Source: Chersky-840 sp963811775
GTDB lineage: Bacteria > Actinomycetota > Acidimicrobiia > Acidimicrobiales > UBA8190
Direction: 5' to 3'
DNA length: 64,000 nucleotides
Assembly: GCA_963811775.1 (NCBI GenBank)
Contig: CAWESO010000002.1
Span: 186,001 to 250,000, forward strand
Made by a program: the position numbers and the translations under genes
Notes under the pieces: model-generated
Told to the model about the DNA's origin: nothing
The model's database searches: none
The model's input: only the letters and a program-made list of their open reading frames with translations
Shown: piece by piece, positions 41,593 to 50,367 of the stretch
Layout of the letters: the number at the start of each line of letters is the position of its first letter
Numbering within the stretch: the first letter of the stretch is position 1

Positions 41593-43893
41593 TCACGGCA
41601 CCGTCGCCGGTTCCTCCACGGCGGGGGGCTCGACGACGACGGCGGCGGCGGCACGCGCCAGCTTCGACGGCCACCAGTTCCAGCGCCCGATCAGCACCAC
41701 CGTGGACGGGACGAGAAGCGTGCGCACCAGGAACGTATCGAGCAGGACGCCGACGGCGAGGCCGAGGCCGATCTCTTGGACCTGGGTCCCTCCCGCCGCC
41801 GTGAGCACGGCGAAGGTCCCGGCCAGGATGAGGCCGGCCGAGGTGACGGTGGTGCCGGTGGCCTGCACGGCCTTGCGCACCGCTTCGGGCAGCGGCAGGG
41901 AGTGCGCCTCCTCCCGGATCCGGCTCATGACGAGGATGTTGTAGTCCTCGCCCAGCGCCATGATGAAGATGAACATGAAGAAGGGCAGCACGAAGTTGAT
42001 GCCGGCCTGGCCGCCGAGGATGACGAAGACCAACACCGCCAGCCCGAGCGCGGCGAGGTAGGAGAGCGCCACGCTCAGCACCAGATAGAGCGGTGCCACC
42101 AGGCTGCGCAGCATGAGTGCCAGCAACAGCGCGAGGACGAGCATCACCACCGGCAGGATCTTGGCCAGGTCGTGCGCCGAGACCGACGCCACGTCGTTGA
42201 GCGACGGGGCTTCACCGGCGACGCCGTTGTCCAGCGCCCCGATGCGCGTCGCCACCGACGCCACCGCGCTGCGCACGCCCGGAATGGCGTTGAGCGCGGC
42301 GGCGGTCTCGGGGCCCCCGGCGGCCAGCGAGGTGTCGTAGAGAATGGTCCGGCCGTCCTTGCTCACGAACTGCGCCGTCGCCCGGTAGGCGCCGTAGATG
42401 CGAGGTGGGACCGTCGAGTTCGCCGGCGCAGTGGCGGGCAGGGACTGGGGCGGCCCGAGCGTACGGTGGAGGTCGGCCAATTGCGCGGGGGTGAAGGCAC
42501 CCCCGCGGCCGTTGGGATCGAGGGCGCCGGCCACGGCGTTGAACTTGCCCGTGGCGACCAGGGCGCGCTCGGCCCGGGCCAGCACGGCGGGCTGCTGCCA
42601 CGCCGAGGTGCGCAGGAGGAACACGACGTTGGTGGGATTCGACTCGGCGGTGGCGAAGTGCGCGGTGAGCACCGCCTGGCCCTGCGCCGAGTCGCTCGTG
42701 GCGCTCACCGTCGGCGCCCCGAAGCCGGCCGGGGAGTAGTCGAGGACGGCCAGGGCGAGGCCCCCGAACACCGCCACGCCGATGACGAGCGTCCGCAACG
42801 GGTGGCCTACCACCCGGCTGGCGACCGCCCCCCAAGCACTGCGGCGCGTCGGGCCCGGCTTGGGGATGAGGGGCCAGAACACGGCCCGGCCCACCAGGGC
42901 CAGGAGGGCGGGAAGGAGCGTGAGGTTGGCGATGAGGACGACACCGATGCCGATGGCGAGCCCCGGCCCGAGACCCTTGTAGAGGCCGAAGCTGGCGAGC
43001 AGCAGACTGATCAGCGCGGCCATGACGGTGATCCCCGAGAACGTGATCGACTCGCCCACGCGCGTCACCGCCACCACCACCGCGTCCTTCGGGTCGCGCC
43101 CGGCGCGCAGCTCCTCGCGCATCCGGAAGATGAGGAACAGGCCGTAGTCGGTGCCGGCCCCGAGGACGATCACCACCAGGAGCAGTTGCAGCAGGCTCGA
43201 GACCTGCACCCCGATGTGCGTGGCCTCGGCGATGAGCGGACCGGCCAGGACGAGGGCCAAGGCGGCGGGGAACAACGTCACCAGGGGCGCCAGCGCCGCC
43301 CGGAACACCACCAGGAGCAGGGCGATGATGAAGACGATGGCGAGCTCCTGGGTGACGCCCTGGGTGTGACCGGTGGCCTTCTGCTCGTCGACGAAGGTGG
43401 GGATGGCTCCCGCCAGGTGCAGGGCCAGGCCCGGTGGGGCCGCCGTGCGCGCCATGGCCGCGCGGATGGCGTCGACGGCGTTCGTCGCTTGGTCACCACC
43501 GCCGAAAGGCGCCAGGTCGAGCAGGACGGCGACCTTCTGGGCGTGACCGTCGGCGGAGGTCCCCTCGTCGCGCACGCCCTGGACGACGGGCACGCGACCG
43601 ACCGCGGCCGAGGCGGCGGCGATGGCGCGCTCATCGGCGGGCGTGAGGGGCCCGTCGGCGCGCACCGCCACGAGCAGGGCCGTGCCCTTGCTCTTGGGCT
43701 GGAACGGGGTGGCCAAGGTGGCAGCACGCTCGCTCGGCGCGCTGGCGGGGAGGAAGGCGGAGTTGTCGTTCTTGGCCACGCTCGACAGCGACGGCATGTG
43801 CTTGGCCGCCAGCGGAACCCCCACCAGCCACACCACGAGGATCACCCATCGGAAGCGGACGACCAGCCGCCCGAGTGCGGCGAAGGGGTTCAC
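41593..43893 (-). CDS. MMPL/RND-family transporter
   Basis: A 766-residue proton-driven lipid or drug exporter with two repeats of one helix, a periplasmic porter domain and five helices. The proton-relay aspartates are in GAGTDYGLFLIFRMREE (first half) and GEDYNILVMSRIREE (second half). Loops between helices 1-2 and 7-8 are about 150 and 190 residues long. In actinobacteria such pumps export cell-envelope lipids. It stands alone, with a 17-bp repeat array in its upstream region. Confidence 0.92.
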   Translation of the reverse strand: MNPFAALGRLVVRFRWVILVVWLVGVPLAAKHMPSLSSVAKNDNSAFLPASAPSERAATLATPFQPKSKGTALLVAVRADGPLTPADERAIAAASAAVGRVPVVQGVRDEGTSADGHAQKVAVLLDLAPFGGGDQATNAVDAIRAAMARTAAPPGLALHLAGAIPTFVDEQKATGHTQGVTQELAIVFIIALLLVVFRAALAPLVTLFPAALALVLAGPLIAEATHIGVQVSSLLQLLLVVIVLGAGTDYGLFLIFRMREELRAGRDPKDAVVVAVTRVGESITFSGITVMAALISLLLASFGLYKGLGPGLAIGIGVVLIANLTLLPALLALVGRAVFWPLIPKPGPTRRSAWGAVASRVVGHPLRTLVIGVAVFGGLALAVLDYSPAGFGAPTVSATSDSAQGQAVLTAHFATAESNPTNVVFLLRTSAWQQPAVLARAERALVATGKFNAVAGALDPNGRGGAFTPAQLADLHRTLGPPQSLPATAPANSTVPPRIYGAYRATAQFVSKDGRTILYDTSLAAGGPETAAALNAIPGVRSAVASVATRIGALDNGVAGEAPSLNDVASVSAHDLAKILPVVMLVLALLLALMLRSLVAPLYLVLSVALSYLAALGLAVLVFVILGGQAGINFVLPFFMFIFIMALGEDYNILVMSRIREEAHSLPLPEAVRKAVQATGTTVTSAGLILAGTFAVLTAAGGTQVQEIGLGLAVGVLLDTFLVRTLLVPSTVVLIGRWNWWPSKLARAAAAVVVEPPAVEEPATVP

Positions 43894-43966
43894 GTATGTG
43901 CTCCTTGGGAAGGTGAGGGGCGGGTGTCATGGTGCGCAGCGGCATCGGGCTCGGACAGGACGGTCG

Positions 43967-44051
43967 GTGTCCGCGAGCGGACAATGTCCCCGAGCCGGCG
44001 GTGTCCCCGAGCCGACAGTGTCCACGAGCCGACGGTGTCCACGACCCACGG
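43967..44051. repeat. Five tandem 17-bp repeats in the MMPL upstream region
   Basis: Five head-to-tail copies of a 17-bp unit, consensus GTGTCCNCGAGCCGACG, lie 74-158 bases before the MMPL start. The first copy contains a perfect inverted repeat TGTCCGC-GA-GCGGACA (43968-43983), as expected for a repressor operator. The rest of the 363-base divergent gap (43894-44256) shows no gene. Confidence 0.88.
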
Positions 44052-44256
44052 GCTGGCGCCGTCGAACTGTAGACGGCCACGGTGCGTCCTCGGGGCGCGC
44101 CCGGGGCCCCGGGCGGGTCGCCCCGAGGGGCCCCGGACCTGGGGCTGCGCCCACTCGGGGATCCGTGCGGGCGCGATATCGTCGCAGCCGGCCCGACGGT
44201 GGCGCACGGTGCGTCGCGGCGTCGGCTGACGCCGGCAGGGCCGAGGGGGCTTCCTC

Positions 44257-44676
44257 GTGGACGCGACGATGGCGTGGCTGGTGGACCGGGCTCGGATCCG
44301 CGAGCTGACGGCGCGCTACAACCGCTGTTTCGACGACGGAGACCCCGAGGGGTTCGCGGCCAACTTCACCGAGGACGGGGCCATGGTCGTCGAAGGCGGC
44401 CCGACGACGACCGGGCGCGACGCCCTGGCCGAGATGGTGCGCCGGACCCCGTACGGCATCGTGCACGTGACCGTCGACGCCGTCGTCGAGGTCGACGGGG
44501 ACCGGGCCGTGCAGGACGTCACCCTGCTCGTGCTGGGCCGGCCCGGTCCGGACACGCCACCCGACAAGCGTCGCTCCCGGCTGCAGAGCACGGGCCGGTA
44601 CCACGACGAGCTCGTGCGCACCCCCGACGGCTGGCGCTTCGCCCGCCGCACCGTGACCCTGGACGGGGGCCTGTGA
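44257..44676 (+). CDS. SnoaL-like (NTF2-fold) protein
   Basis: A 139-residue cone-shaped fold of the SnoaL_4 type: an N-terminal helix pair (VDRARIRELTARYNRCFDDG), DPEGFAANFTEDGAMV, and beta strands ending DELVRTPDGWRFARRTVTL. Members act as small hydratases, dehydratases or cyclases, often on polycyclic or steroid-like substrates. It begins with GTG and its stop overlaps the start of the acyl-CoA ligase (GTGA), so both probably act on one compound. Confidence 0.85.
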   Translation: MDATMAWLVDRARIRELTARYNRCFDDGDPEGFAANFTEDGAMVVEGGPTTTGRDALAEMVRRTPYGIVHVTVDAVVEVDGDRAVQDVTLLVLGRPGPDTPPDKRRSRLQSTGRYHDELVRTPDGWRFARRTVTLDGGL

Positions 44677-46211
44677 CCACCCTCCTCACCGACCACCTGC
44701 GCGCCATGGCGGCCGCCTTCCCCGACAAGGTCGCCTACCGGGTCACCGACGGCGGCCAGATGACCTTCGCCCAGTGGGAGGCGGAGTCCAACCGTCTGGC
44801 CCGGGCCCTGGGCGCCATGGGGGTGGCCAGGGGGGATCGGGTGTCGATCTACCTGCGGGCCGAAGAGGCGCTGCGGTTCATGGTGGCGTACTCGGCGGTG
44901 CACAAGGCCGGTGCCGTGGCCGTCCCCACCAACACGCGTCTCACCGCGGGCGAGCTCGAGCGCCTCCTCGGTCACGCCGAGGTGCGCGCCGTGCTGACCG
45001 ACACCGAGCTGGCGCCGGTGGCCCGCGCCCTGGCCGGCACCGTGCCCACCCTCGAACACGTGATCGTGGCTCCCGCCCTCGAACCCGACGGGGTCGGCGC
45101 GTGGGTGTGGGACGTGGCGGGATCCGACGACACCACCACCTACCAGGTCGAGGTCACCGAGGACGACCTCGCCGACATCCTCTACACCTCGGGCACGACG
45201 GGGTTGCCCAAGGGGGTCGCCATCCGCCACCGCAACGTCGCGCTCATCCCCGGACCGCCCAACCCCACCTACTCGGGCCAGTCGTGGCTGCACGCCAGCC
45301 CCTTGTTCACCTTCGCCGGCATCGGCTTCATCTACAACCCGATGCAGCTGGGTCTCTTCGGCGTGTTCCAGCCGAAATTCGACGCCGGGCGCTGGATCGA
45401 CGTCGTCAACGAGCTGCGGCCGCAATTCGTGTTCCTGGTGCCGTCGATGGCACAGCTCATCGTCTCGCACCCCGGGTTCGCCCGGGCCGAGCTCTCGTCC
45501 ATCGCCATCTGCGCCATCGGGAGCGCACCGCTGGCACCCGCCACACTGCGCGCCCTGCAGGAGCGCATGCCCGAGGCCTCGGTCTCCAACAGCTACGGCA
45601 TGACCGAAGCCGGGCCCGCCTTCTGCTCCATGCCCAAGGGCGAGTCGCTCAAACGGATCGGCTCGGTCGGCCAACCCGTGCCGCCGCTCGAGGTGCGCAT
45701 CGTCGACGACGACGGCCACGACCTCCCGGCCGGAGAGGTCGGCGAGGCCGTCTTGCGCATGAAGGGCCGAGAGCGCGAGTACTACCGCAACGACGAGGCC
45801 ACCGCGGGCACGTGGAAGGACGGTTGGCTCCACAGCGGAGACCTGGCTCGTCTCGACGAGGACGGCTTCCTCTACATCGTCGGCAGGAAGAAGGACGTCA
45901 TCATCAGGGGTGGCAACAACATCCACGCCGTCGACGTCGAATCCGTGCTGCTCGAGCATCCCGCCGTGATGGAGGTGGCCGTGGTGGGGATCCCCCACGC
46001 CGTGCTCGGCGAGGACATCGCCGCCGCCGTCGTGCTGCGCCCGGGCACACAGGCGAGCCCCGAGGAGCTCAAGGAGCACTGCGCCGCGGCGCTGGCCGAC
46101 TACAAGGTGCCCCGGCGGATCGACGTGGTGCCGGAGCTGCCCCGCAACGCCACCGGGAAGGTCCTGAAGGCCCAGGTGCGTGACCGGCTCATGGGGTCGA
46201 CCCCGACCTGA
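44673..46211 (+). CDS. Acyl-CoA synthetase (AMP-forming)
   Basis: A 512-residue adenylate-forming ligase. Motif A3 is ILYTSGTTGLPKGV, A5 is SNSYGMTEAGP, A7 is WLHSGDLARLDEDGFLYIVGR and A10 is LPRNATGKVLKAQ with the catalytic Lys. It activates a medium-to-long or cyclic carboxylic acid to its CoA ester. GTG 44673 overlaps the SnoaL-like gene. A terminator-like hairpin follows at 46260. Confidence 0.92.
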   Translation: MTTLLTDHLRAMAAAFPDKVAYRVTDGGQMTFAQWEAESNRLARALGAMGVARGDRVSIYLRAEEALRFMVAYSAVHKAGAVAVPTNTRLTAGELERLLGHAEVRAVLTDTELAPVARALAGTVPTLEHVIVAPALEPDGVGAWVWDVAGSDDTTTYQVEVTEDDLADILYTSGTTGLPKGVAIRHRNVALIPGPPNPTYSGQSWLHASPLFTFAGIGFIYNPMQLGLFGVFQPKFDAGRWIDVVNELRPQFVFLVPSMAQLIVSHPGFARAELSSIAICAIGSAPLAPATLRALQERMPEASVSNSYGMTEAGPAFCSMPKGESLKRIGSVGQPVPPLEVRIVDDDGHDLPAGEVGEAVLRMKGREREYYRNDEATAGTWKDGWLHSGDLARLDEDGFLYIVGRKKDVIIRGGNNIHAVDVESVLLEHPAVMEVAVVGIPHAVLGEDIAAAVVLRPGTQASPEELKEHCAAALADYKVPRRIDVVPELPRNATGKVLKAQVRDRLMGSTPT

Positions 46212-46259
46212 GCCCGACGGCCCGACGAGGGCACCGAGTCCTCCGTTTGGGGTATCGGC

Positions 46260-46287
46260 ACGCTCGGCCCGGCACTTGAGCGTTTTT
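46260..46287 (+). terminator. Rho-independent terminator after the SnoaL-ligase operon
   Basis: ACGCTC and GAGCGT form a 6-bp stem around a 12-base loop, followed by TTTT and CC (T run 46283-46287). It is placed 49 bases after the ligase stop. Confidence 0.55.
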
Positions 46288-46347
46288 CCTCGATTTCTGC
46301 GAATCACCCTCTGACCAGGGATGACGGCCCTCGAAGGCCGGGGCGGG

Positions 46348-47358
46348 TCAGCCGAAGTCGGCCCGGAACGCCGCCAGCGTGTGGGGGAAGCCGCCGTCGG
46401 TGATGTCGTCGCGTTGGTTGCCGTCGAAGCAGAACATGCTGGTCCACGCCACGGCGTGGGTCGTGATCCACGACGCGAATTCGTTGACGTAGTACGGGTC
46501 GTCCCCGAGGCCGTGGCCGTCGCTCCTGATGGCCACCCCCCACTCCGGGAAGACGATCGGCTTGCCTTCGGCCGCGGCGAACGACGACAGCCAGTCGAGA
46601 CCCCAGGGGCCCGTGAGTTGGCGGGCCCACGCCGTTGCCGGGTTCAGCGGCTGCACCCACGCCTCGTCGTAGAGGTCGGTGCCGATGTAGGTGACGTAGG
46701 CGTTGCCGGGGTACGCCTCGGCCGGGGTGTAGCGCCCGTAGGAGGTGTCGGCGTTCGGGTTCCAGACGAACTTGAAGGACTGGCCCGGCACCGACCGCAT
46801 GGCGGTGACGATGTTCCGGAAGTACGCCGCGAACGCGACCGCGCCCCGGGCGTTGCGGACGCGCCACTTGTACCAATTGCCGTTGAATTCCCAGCCCAAC
46901 CGCAGATAGGCGCCACCCTCCCCTTCGCGCACGAGGTTCTCGGCCAGGACGACGAAGTGCGAGTTGTAGGCGCCGCGCGCCCCTTGGGCCAATGAGGTGC
47001 GCCCCCGCGCCGGGAGCATCGGCACGGCCAGCACGAGCCGGTAGCCCGAGCCGGCCCACGCGCCCACGGAGGCCGACTCCAGATCCGTCCAGTCCGACGA
47101 CCGGTTGAGGAAGTCGGTCGCCATCGTGAGGTGGGCGCCGGTGGTCGACGCGAACTCGGCCACCCCGGCCGGGTCGTTGGTCCCGGCGTAGTCCCCGAGC
47201 GGGACCGACGCCGCGAGCGGGGCGGCGCTCGCCGCCTCACCGGGCAGCGCGCCGAGCGTCACGAGCAGCGAGACCGACACCGACACCATCAGCCCCCGCC
47301 GACCGGCCCGGGACCCGAACCCCTCTGCCGTGGCCATGCCGCGCCGAACCCGACCCAT
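46348..47358 (-). CDS. Secreted GH26-like glycoside hydrolase
   Basis: A 336-residue enzyme from ATG 47358, where a G-rich ribosome site lies upstream; an in-frame ATG at 47481 gives a non-protein-like extension. The signal peptide (SVSVSLLVTLGALPGEAASA) is clear. The barrel has YLRLGWEFNGNWYKW, with the acid/base Glu typical of clan GH-A family 26, and IVFPEWGVAI with the probable nucleophile. GH26 enzymes cleave beta-mannan or related glucans. Together with the GH5-like enzyme at 20778 it suggests use of plant-type polysaccharide. Confidence 0.82.
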   Translation of the reverse strand: MGRVRRGMATAEGFGSRAGRRGLMVSVSVSLLVTLGALPGEAASAAPLAASVPLGDYAGTNDPAGVAEFASTTGAHLTMATDFLNRSSDWTDLESASVGAWAGSGYRLVLAVPMLPARGRTSLAQGARGAYNSHFVVLAENLVREGEGGAYLRLGWEFNGNWYKWRVRNARGAVAFAAYFRNIVTAMRSVPGQSFKFVWNPNADTSYGRYTPAEAYPGNAYVTYIGTDLYDEAWVQPLNPATAWARQLTGPWGLDWLSSFAAAEGKPIVFPEWGVAIRSDGHGLGDDPYYVNEFASWITTHAVAWTSMFCFDGNQRDDITDGGFPHTLAAFRADFG

Positions 47359-47539
47359 CGTCGACCCCGTCCCCCGAGTGCAGTCCCCTGTGACAGGCGC
47401 ACGACACGTGACGCTCGAGCCGAAACCCGGCCGCGCCTGCCCTGCCGGAAACGCTACGCCCCTCGTCTTCACGATGTCCACAGGTGCATCTCAGCTTTTT
47501 CCCAGGCATTCCTCCCAGGCACACGCGGGCCCGCCGGAT

Positions 47540-47655
47540 GCCGGGGCAGGGCCCCGGCGAACCTCCTGTACCCGCGCCGCGACGCCTGTCCCGGTCTCCG
47601 TCCTGGTCATCGGCCCTTTCCGGAGACCCGGGACGAACGGGTCCGGGCTACAGGC
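47540..47655 (+). ncRNA. Structured leader candidate before the GGDEF-EAL gene
   Basis: Three nested or adjacent stems precede the gene at 47684. These are GCCGGGGC-AGG-GCCCCGGC (47540-47558), TCCCGGTCTCCG with CGGAGACCCGGGA (47589-47600 and 47621-47633, one bulge), and GCCTGT with ACAGGC (47584-47589 and 47650-47655) closing the second stem. The 325-base gap 47359-47683 otherwise holds no gene. I cannot match it to a known riboswitch class. Confidence 0.4.
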
Positions 47656-47683
47656 ACCCCCGACGTCCGCCGAATTAGACAGT

Positions 47684-50341
47684 GTGACCGGGTCCGTCGA
47701 CGACACGTCCAAGCCGGGCGCGCCCGCGTTCACCCGGCGCGTGGGGGCGCGGCTGGCGGACCCCGTGAACCTGACGGTGCCCCCGGTCATCGCCATCTTC
47801 TGCCTGATCCGGTCGCGGAACCTGGTGGCCGACATCCCGTACTGGGTCATCGCCATCCTGCTCGTCTCCGCCGTCGTGGTGAACACGCTCAACGTCGCGC
47901 TGTGGGGGGTCCGGCCGACGGGCTGGCGCCTCGAGGCTCGGGTGGCCGTCGAGATGGCGGTGATCGCCCTGGTCGTCTACGGCATCGGGTGGGGCCCGGT
48001 CCTCGCCCTCGGATTCGTCTTCGGGGCCGTGGACATCATGCGCAGCGAGGGCTCGGCCGCGGCCCGGCCCGCCATGGTCTGGACCCTGGTCTGCATGGCG
48101 GCGGGGCAGCTGGCCATCGCCATCGGTGCGGCTCCGTCGCTCATCCACCCGCCGCTGGTGGACGGGCTGAGCGCCCTCGACGCGGTGGGCGCGGTGGCCA
48201 CCATCAAGGTCCTGCAGTGGTTCGCGTCCGCCCGGGAGACGGGCGAGGCACGCTTCGAGGCGCTCGTGCAAGAAGCGAGCGACATCATCATCGTGGCCGA
48301 CAACGAGGGACGGTTGACCTATGTGAGCCCGGCCTTCAACCGCATCCTGGGTTCCGCCGTCGGAGACTTCCGGTCTCGGTCGATGGTCGAGATGCTGCAC
48401 CCCGACGACCTGGCCTCGATGCAGGGCAGGTCGAGCGAGATCCGGGGGGCGGCGGCACACGGCATGGGGGCGGAGGTCCGCCTGCGCCACGCCGATGGCA
48501 GCTGGCTCTGGTTCGAGGCCAAGATCACCAACCATCTCGCCAATCCCAAGGTGCGCGGCATCGTGGGGAACCTCCACGACATCACCGAGCGCAAACACAG
48601 CGAAGAGGCGCTGCGCGACGCCCACGAGCGCTTCCGGTCCGCGTTCGAGAACGCGCCCATCGGGATGGCCATCGCCGACCTCGAGGGGCGCATCATCCGG
48701 GCCAACCCCGCCCTCGGGCGGATTCTCGGCCGCGACGTGGCCGACATCTACGACAAGAACATGAACGAGTACACCCATCCCGACGACCGCGAGCTCAGCA
48801 AGTCCGAGATGGCCCGCCTCATCTCGAGCGACGCCGACGGGTACCGGCTCGAGAAGCGCTACTGCCACCTCGACGGGCACGACGTGTGGGTCTCGCTCAA
48901 CGTGTCGTGCGTGCGCGACGAGGACCAGCGGCCGCTGTATTTCATCGGCCAGATCGAGGACGTCACCGAGGGCCGGGCCCTGCGCGAGCGCCTCGCCTTC
49001 GCGGCGATCCACGACTCGCTCACCACGTTGCCCAACCGGGAGTTGTTCATGGACCGGGTGGAGGTGGCCCTGCGGCGCTCGGCCCGCAGCGGGCTCCGGG
49101 TGGCGATCATCTTCCTCGACCTCGACCGGTTCAAGCTCGTCAACGACAGCCTCGGGCACGACGTCGGCGACCGGGTCCTGTGCGCCGTCGCCGAGCGCCT
49201 GTCGGGCGTCATGCGCGCCGGCGACACCCTGGCCCGCTTCGGCGGTGACGAGTTCACGGTGCTGTGCGACGAGGTCGTCGACGAGGAGGCTGCGCTCGAG
49301 CTGGCCCAGCGCCTGGTGTCGGCCATGGACGTGCCCCTGGCCCTACCGACCGGGGAGGTCTTCGCCTCGCTCAGCGTCGGCATCGCCATGTCCGAGACCG
49401 GCGCCGATTCCGGCGCCGCGCTGTTGCGCAACGCCGATGTGGCCATGTACCGGGCCAAAGGGCGCGGGCCGGGCCGCATCGAGCTGTACGCCGAGGACGA
49501 CGCGCAGAACGTCCTCAGCCGGCTGCGCACCTCCAGCGAGCTGCACCGTGCGCTCGAGCGCGACGAGCTCGTCCTGCAGTACCAACCGGTCGTGGACCTC
49601 CACACCCAGACGTTGGTGGGGATGGAGGCGCTCGTGCGGTGGCAGCACCCCACCCGGGGGTTACTCGCCCCGTTCGACTTCATCCCCCTGGCCGAGGACA
49701 GCGGGCTCATCGTCCCCCTGGGGGCGTGGGTCCTGAACGAGGCCTGCCGCCAGGTGGCGCAGTGGAGCACGCTCCGGGCCCAGGCGGGTCAGGACGAGGC
49801 GCGCCTCAACATCTCGGTCAACGTGTCGGCCCTGCAACTGGCCGACCCCGGCTTCGTGCACCAGGTCGGCCGCGTCCTCGAGGCGTGGGACGTCAACCCC
49901 GACCGGCTGTGGTTGGAGATCACCGAGAGCACCCTCATGCGCGACGCCGATGACGCCGTGCAGGTCCTGCACGCGCTGCGCGCGCTCGGCCTCCATCTCG
50001 AGATCGACGACTTCGGGACCGGGTACTCGTCGCTGAGCTACCTCAAGCGCTTCCCGGTCGAGACGCTCAAGATCGACCGCAGCTTCGTCGAGGAGCTCGA
50101 CGTGCGGGCCGAGAACGTCGCCATCGTGAGGGCCATCATCGGGCTCGGGGACTCCCTCGGCCTGTCCATCGTGGCCGAGGGCATCGAGGTCCCGGCCCAG
50201 GCGGCCCGCCTCCAGAGCCTCGGGTGCCACCTGGCCCAGGGATTCCTCTACGGCGTGCCGCGCTCGGCGGCGGACCTGGGCGCCTTCCCGACCGACGATC
50301 TCAGCTCGTGGCACGCCCTCGAGCGGTCGGTGGCGTCCTGA
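47684..50341 (+). CDS. Membrane PAS-PAS-GGDEF-EAL c-di-GMP protein
   Basis: An 885-residue protein from GTG 47684, chosen because upstream sequence is not protein-like. The first 160 residues contain about five membrane helices (VIAIFCLIRSRNLV, WVIAILLVSAVVVNTLNVAL, ALVVYGIGWGPVLALGFVFG). Two PAS domains start near 189 (ALVQEASDIIIVADNEGRLT) and 316. GGDEF (RFGGDEF, near 520) has an RAGD I-site. The EAL domain (MEALVRWQHP, DDFGTGYSSL, AEGIEV, AQGFLYG) keeps all catalytic residues. It probably senses a membrane or redox signal. Confidence 0.92.
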   Translation: MTGSVDDTSKPGAPAFTRRVGARLADPVNLTVPPVIAIFCLIRSRNLVADIPYWVIAILLVSAVVVNTLNVALWGVRPTGWRLEARVAVEMAVIALVVYGIGWGPVLALGFVFGAVDIMRSEGSAAARPAMVWTLVCMAAGQLAIAIGAAPSLIHPPLVDGLSALDAVGAVATIKVLQWFASARETGEARFEALVQEASDIIIVADNEGRLTYVSPAFNRILGSAVGDFRSRSMVEMLHPDDLASMQGRSSEIRGAAAHGMGAEVRLRHADGSWLWFEAKITNHLANPKVRGIVGNLHDITERKHSEEALRDAHERFRSAFENAPIGMAIADLEGRIIRANPALGRILGRDVADIYDKNMNEYTHPDDRELSKSEMARLISSDADGYRLEKRYCHLDGHDVWVSLNVSCVRDEDQRPLYFIGQIEDVTEGRALRERLAFAAIHDSLTTLPNRELFMDRVEVALRRSARSGLRVAIIFLDLDRFKLVNDSLGHDVGDRVLCAVAERLSGVMRAGDTLARFGGDEFTVLCDEVVDEEAALELAQRLVSAMDVPLALPTGEVFASLSVGIAMSETGADSGAALLRNADVAMYRAKGRGPGRIELYAEDDAQNVLSRLRTSSELHRALERDELVLQYQPVVDLHTQTLVGMEALVRWQHPTRGLLAPFDFIPLAEDSGLIVPLGAWVLNEACRQVAQWSTLRAQAGQDEARLNISVNVSALQLADPGFVHQVGRVLEAWDVNPDRLWLEITESTLMRDADDAVQVLHALRALGLHLEIDDFGTGYSSLSYLKRFPVETLKIDRSFVEELDVRAENVAIVRAIIGLGDSLGLSIVAEGIEVPAQAARLQSLGCHLAQGFLYGVPRSAADLGAFPTDDLSSWHALERSVAS

Positions 50342-50367
50342 GCACGCCGTCACCGCCCGCCGTCAGC

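Noticed and set aside
43967..44051. CRISPR array
   Set aside because: The 17-bp units are directly adjacent with no spacers and no cas genes occur in the window.
47540..47655. Known c-di-GMP, cobalamin or c-di-AMP riboswitch
   Set aside because: I could not find the conserved core bases of any of these classes; only stems are visible.
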